A DNA stretch of 46,494 bases from a virus. Of the stretch, positions 46,228-46,494 are shown one piece after another. The DNA lies in IMG/VR virus record IMGVR_UViG_3300035698_009625, positions 1-46,494 of that record; one strand, written 5' to 3'. Below the pieces are notes generated by a model. It saw only the letters and a program-made list of their open reading frames with translations, did no database searches and was not told the DNA's origin. How positions within the stretch are numbered: the stretch's first letter is position 1; each line of letters starts with the position of its first letter. A program made the position numbers and the translations under genes.

Positions 46228-46494
46228 AAAAAGTAATATCAACAGAACAAATACCAATTAAACTTTGGTTAGAAAATATAGAAAACAATACATTAGAACA
46301 AGCTAAAAACTTGGCTAACTTACCATTTGCTTTTAAACATATAGCTATAATGCCAGATAGTCATTTTGGTTATGGTATGCCTATCGGTGGTGTTTTAGCC
46401 ACTAAAGGTTTTGTGATTCCTAATGCTGTTGGTGTAGATATTGGTTGTGGAATGTGTGCAGTTAAAACTTCTTTAACAGAGATTGATAATGAAA
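46224..46494 (+). CDS. rtcB: RNA-splicing ligase RtcB (3' end outside window)
   Basis: The first 90 residues are visible: IAIMPDSHFGYGMPIGGVLAT and FVIPNAVGVDIGCGMCAV, diagnostic for RtcB, including the Asp and Cys that bind manganese (VDIGCGM). It joins 2',3'-cyclic-phosphate or 3'-phosphate ends to 5'-OH ends, as produced by anticodon nucleases. The start overlaps the HAD stop (ATGA). The ORF continues past the window end. Confidence 0.93.
   Translation, partial: MKKVISTEQIPIKLWLENIENNTLEQAKNLANLPFAFKHIAIMPDSHFGYGMPIGGVLATKGFVIPNAVGVDIGCGMCAVKTSLTEIDNE

Noticed and set aside
1-46494. CRISPR array or classical defence operon
   Set aside because: No regularly spaced direct repeats with unique spacers and no Cas-like proteins were seen; the only arrays are the short iterons at 39089-39188 and the Ser-Pro coding repeats.
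1-46494. Alternative genetic code with TGA or TAG read as an amino acid
   Set aside because: TGA, TAG and TAA all end well-defined genes here, several in ATGA overlaps, and no suppressor tRNA is seen.

Overview
This window is part of the genome of a tailed double-stranded DNA virus (Caudoviricetes-type phage). The evidence is a terminase large subunit, a portal protein, a major capsid protein that resembles the SU10/DUF5309 group, head-tail and tail-like proteins, free-standing HNH endonucleases and a tRNA cluster. The DNA is strongly AT-rich. Promoters are sigma70-like (TTTACA, 16-17 bp, TATAAT). Some genes have classical Shine-Dalgarno sites, which points to a bacterial host; the host lineage cannot be named. 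The window is open at both ends: a tail-like gene runs off the left edge and rtcB runs off the right edge.

Layout. (1) 1-32133, all leftward: a late operon of roughly 32 kb. It starts at a promoter at 32268-32295 and has a hairpin plus T-run directly before its first AUG. In order of transcription it carries a small Cys protein, TerL, portal, scaffold-like protein and capsid protein. It then has a long run of carbohydrate-modifying genes (about ten glycosyltransferases, SAM methyltransferases, two radical SAM enzymes, a DegT-type aminotransferase, APS kinase plus two sulfotransferases, and a deacetylase-like domain), interleaved with tail/adaptor genes and four HNH endonucleases. (2) 32134-32773: a control region with divergent promoters and a structured RNA candidate. 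(3) 32774-37688, rightward: small unknown genes. Ten units (nine genes and one gene pair) are each bracketed by a short hairpin just before the start codon and a longer hairpin overlapping the stop codon. The two terminal loops of each unit are complementary to each other, with a different sequence in each unit. I consider this the most novel signal in the window. (4) 37686-39720: terminase small subunit, two SD-led small genes, a structured noncoding RNA with a strong terminator, two sets of tandem repeats (iteron/operator-like), and a winged-helix protein with divergent promoters. (5) 39740-44051: a cassette encoding a ubiquitin-like protein, an E2-like protein, a JAMM protease and an E1/ThiF-like enzyme, followed by small membrane and zinc proteins. 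(6) 44053-46494: seven tRNAs alternating with small ORFs. Every ORF that follows a tRNA starts 1-2 nt after its 3' end. The cluster also has a receiver-like protein, a HAD phosphatase and the RNA ligase RtcB.

How the parts may work together (inference). The late operon builds heads and tails and probably decorates virion or cell-surface glycans, including sulfation. The early rightward genes may rely on a hairpin-based, SD-independent translation scheme. The ubiquitin-like cassette could modify host or virion proteins. The tRNA/RtcB block could supply codons and resist tRNA-cleaving defences, with tRNA processing also releasing near-leaderless mRNAs.
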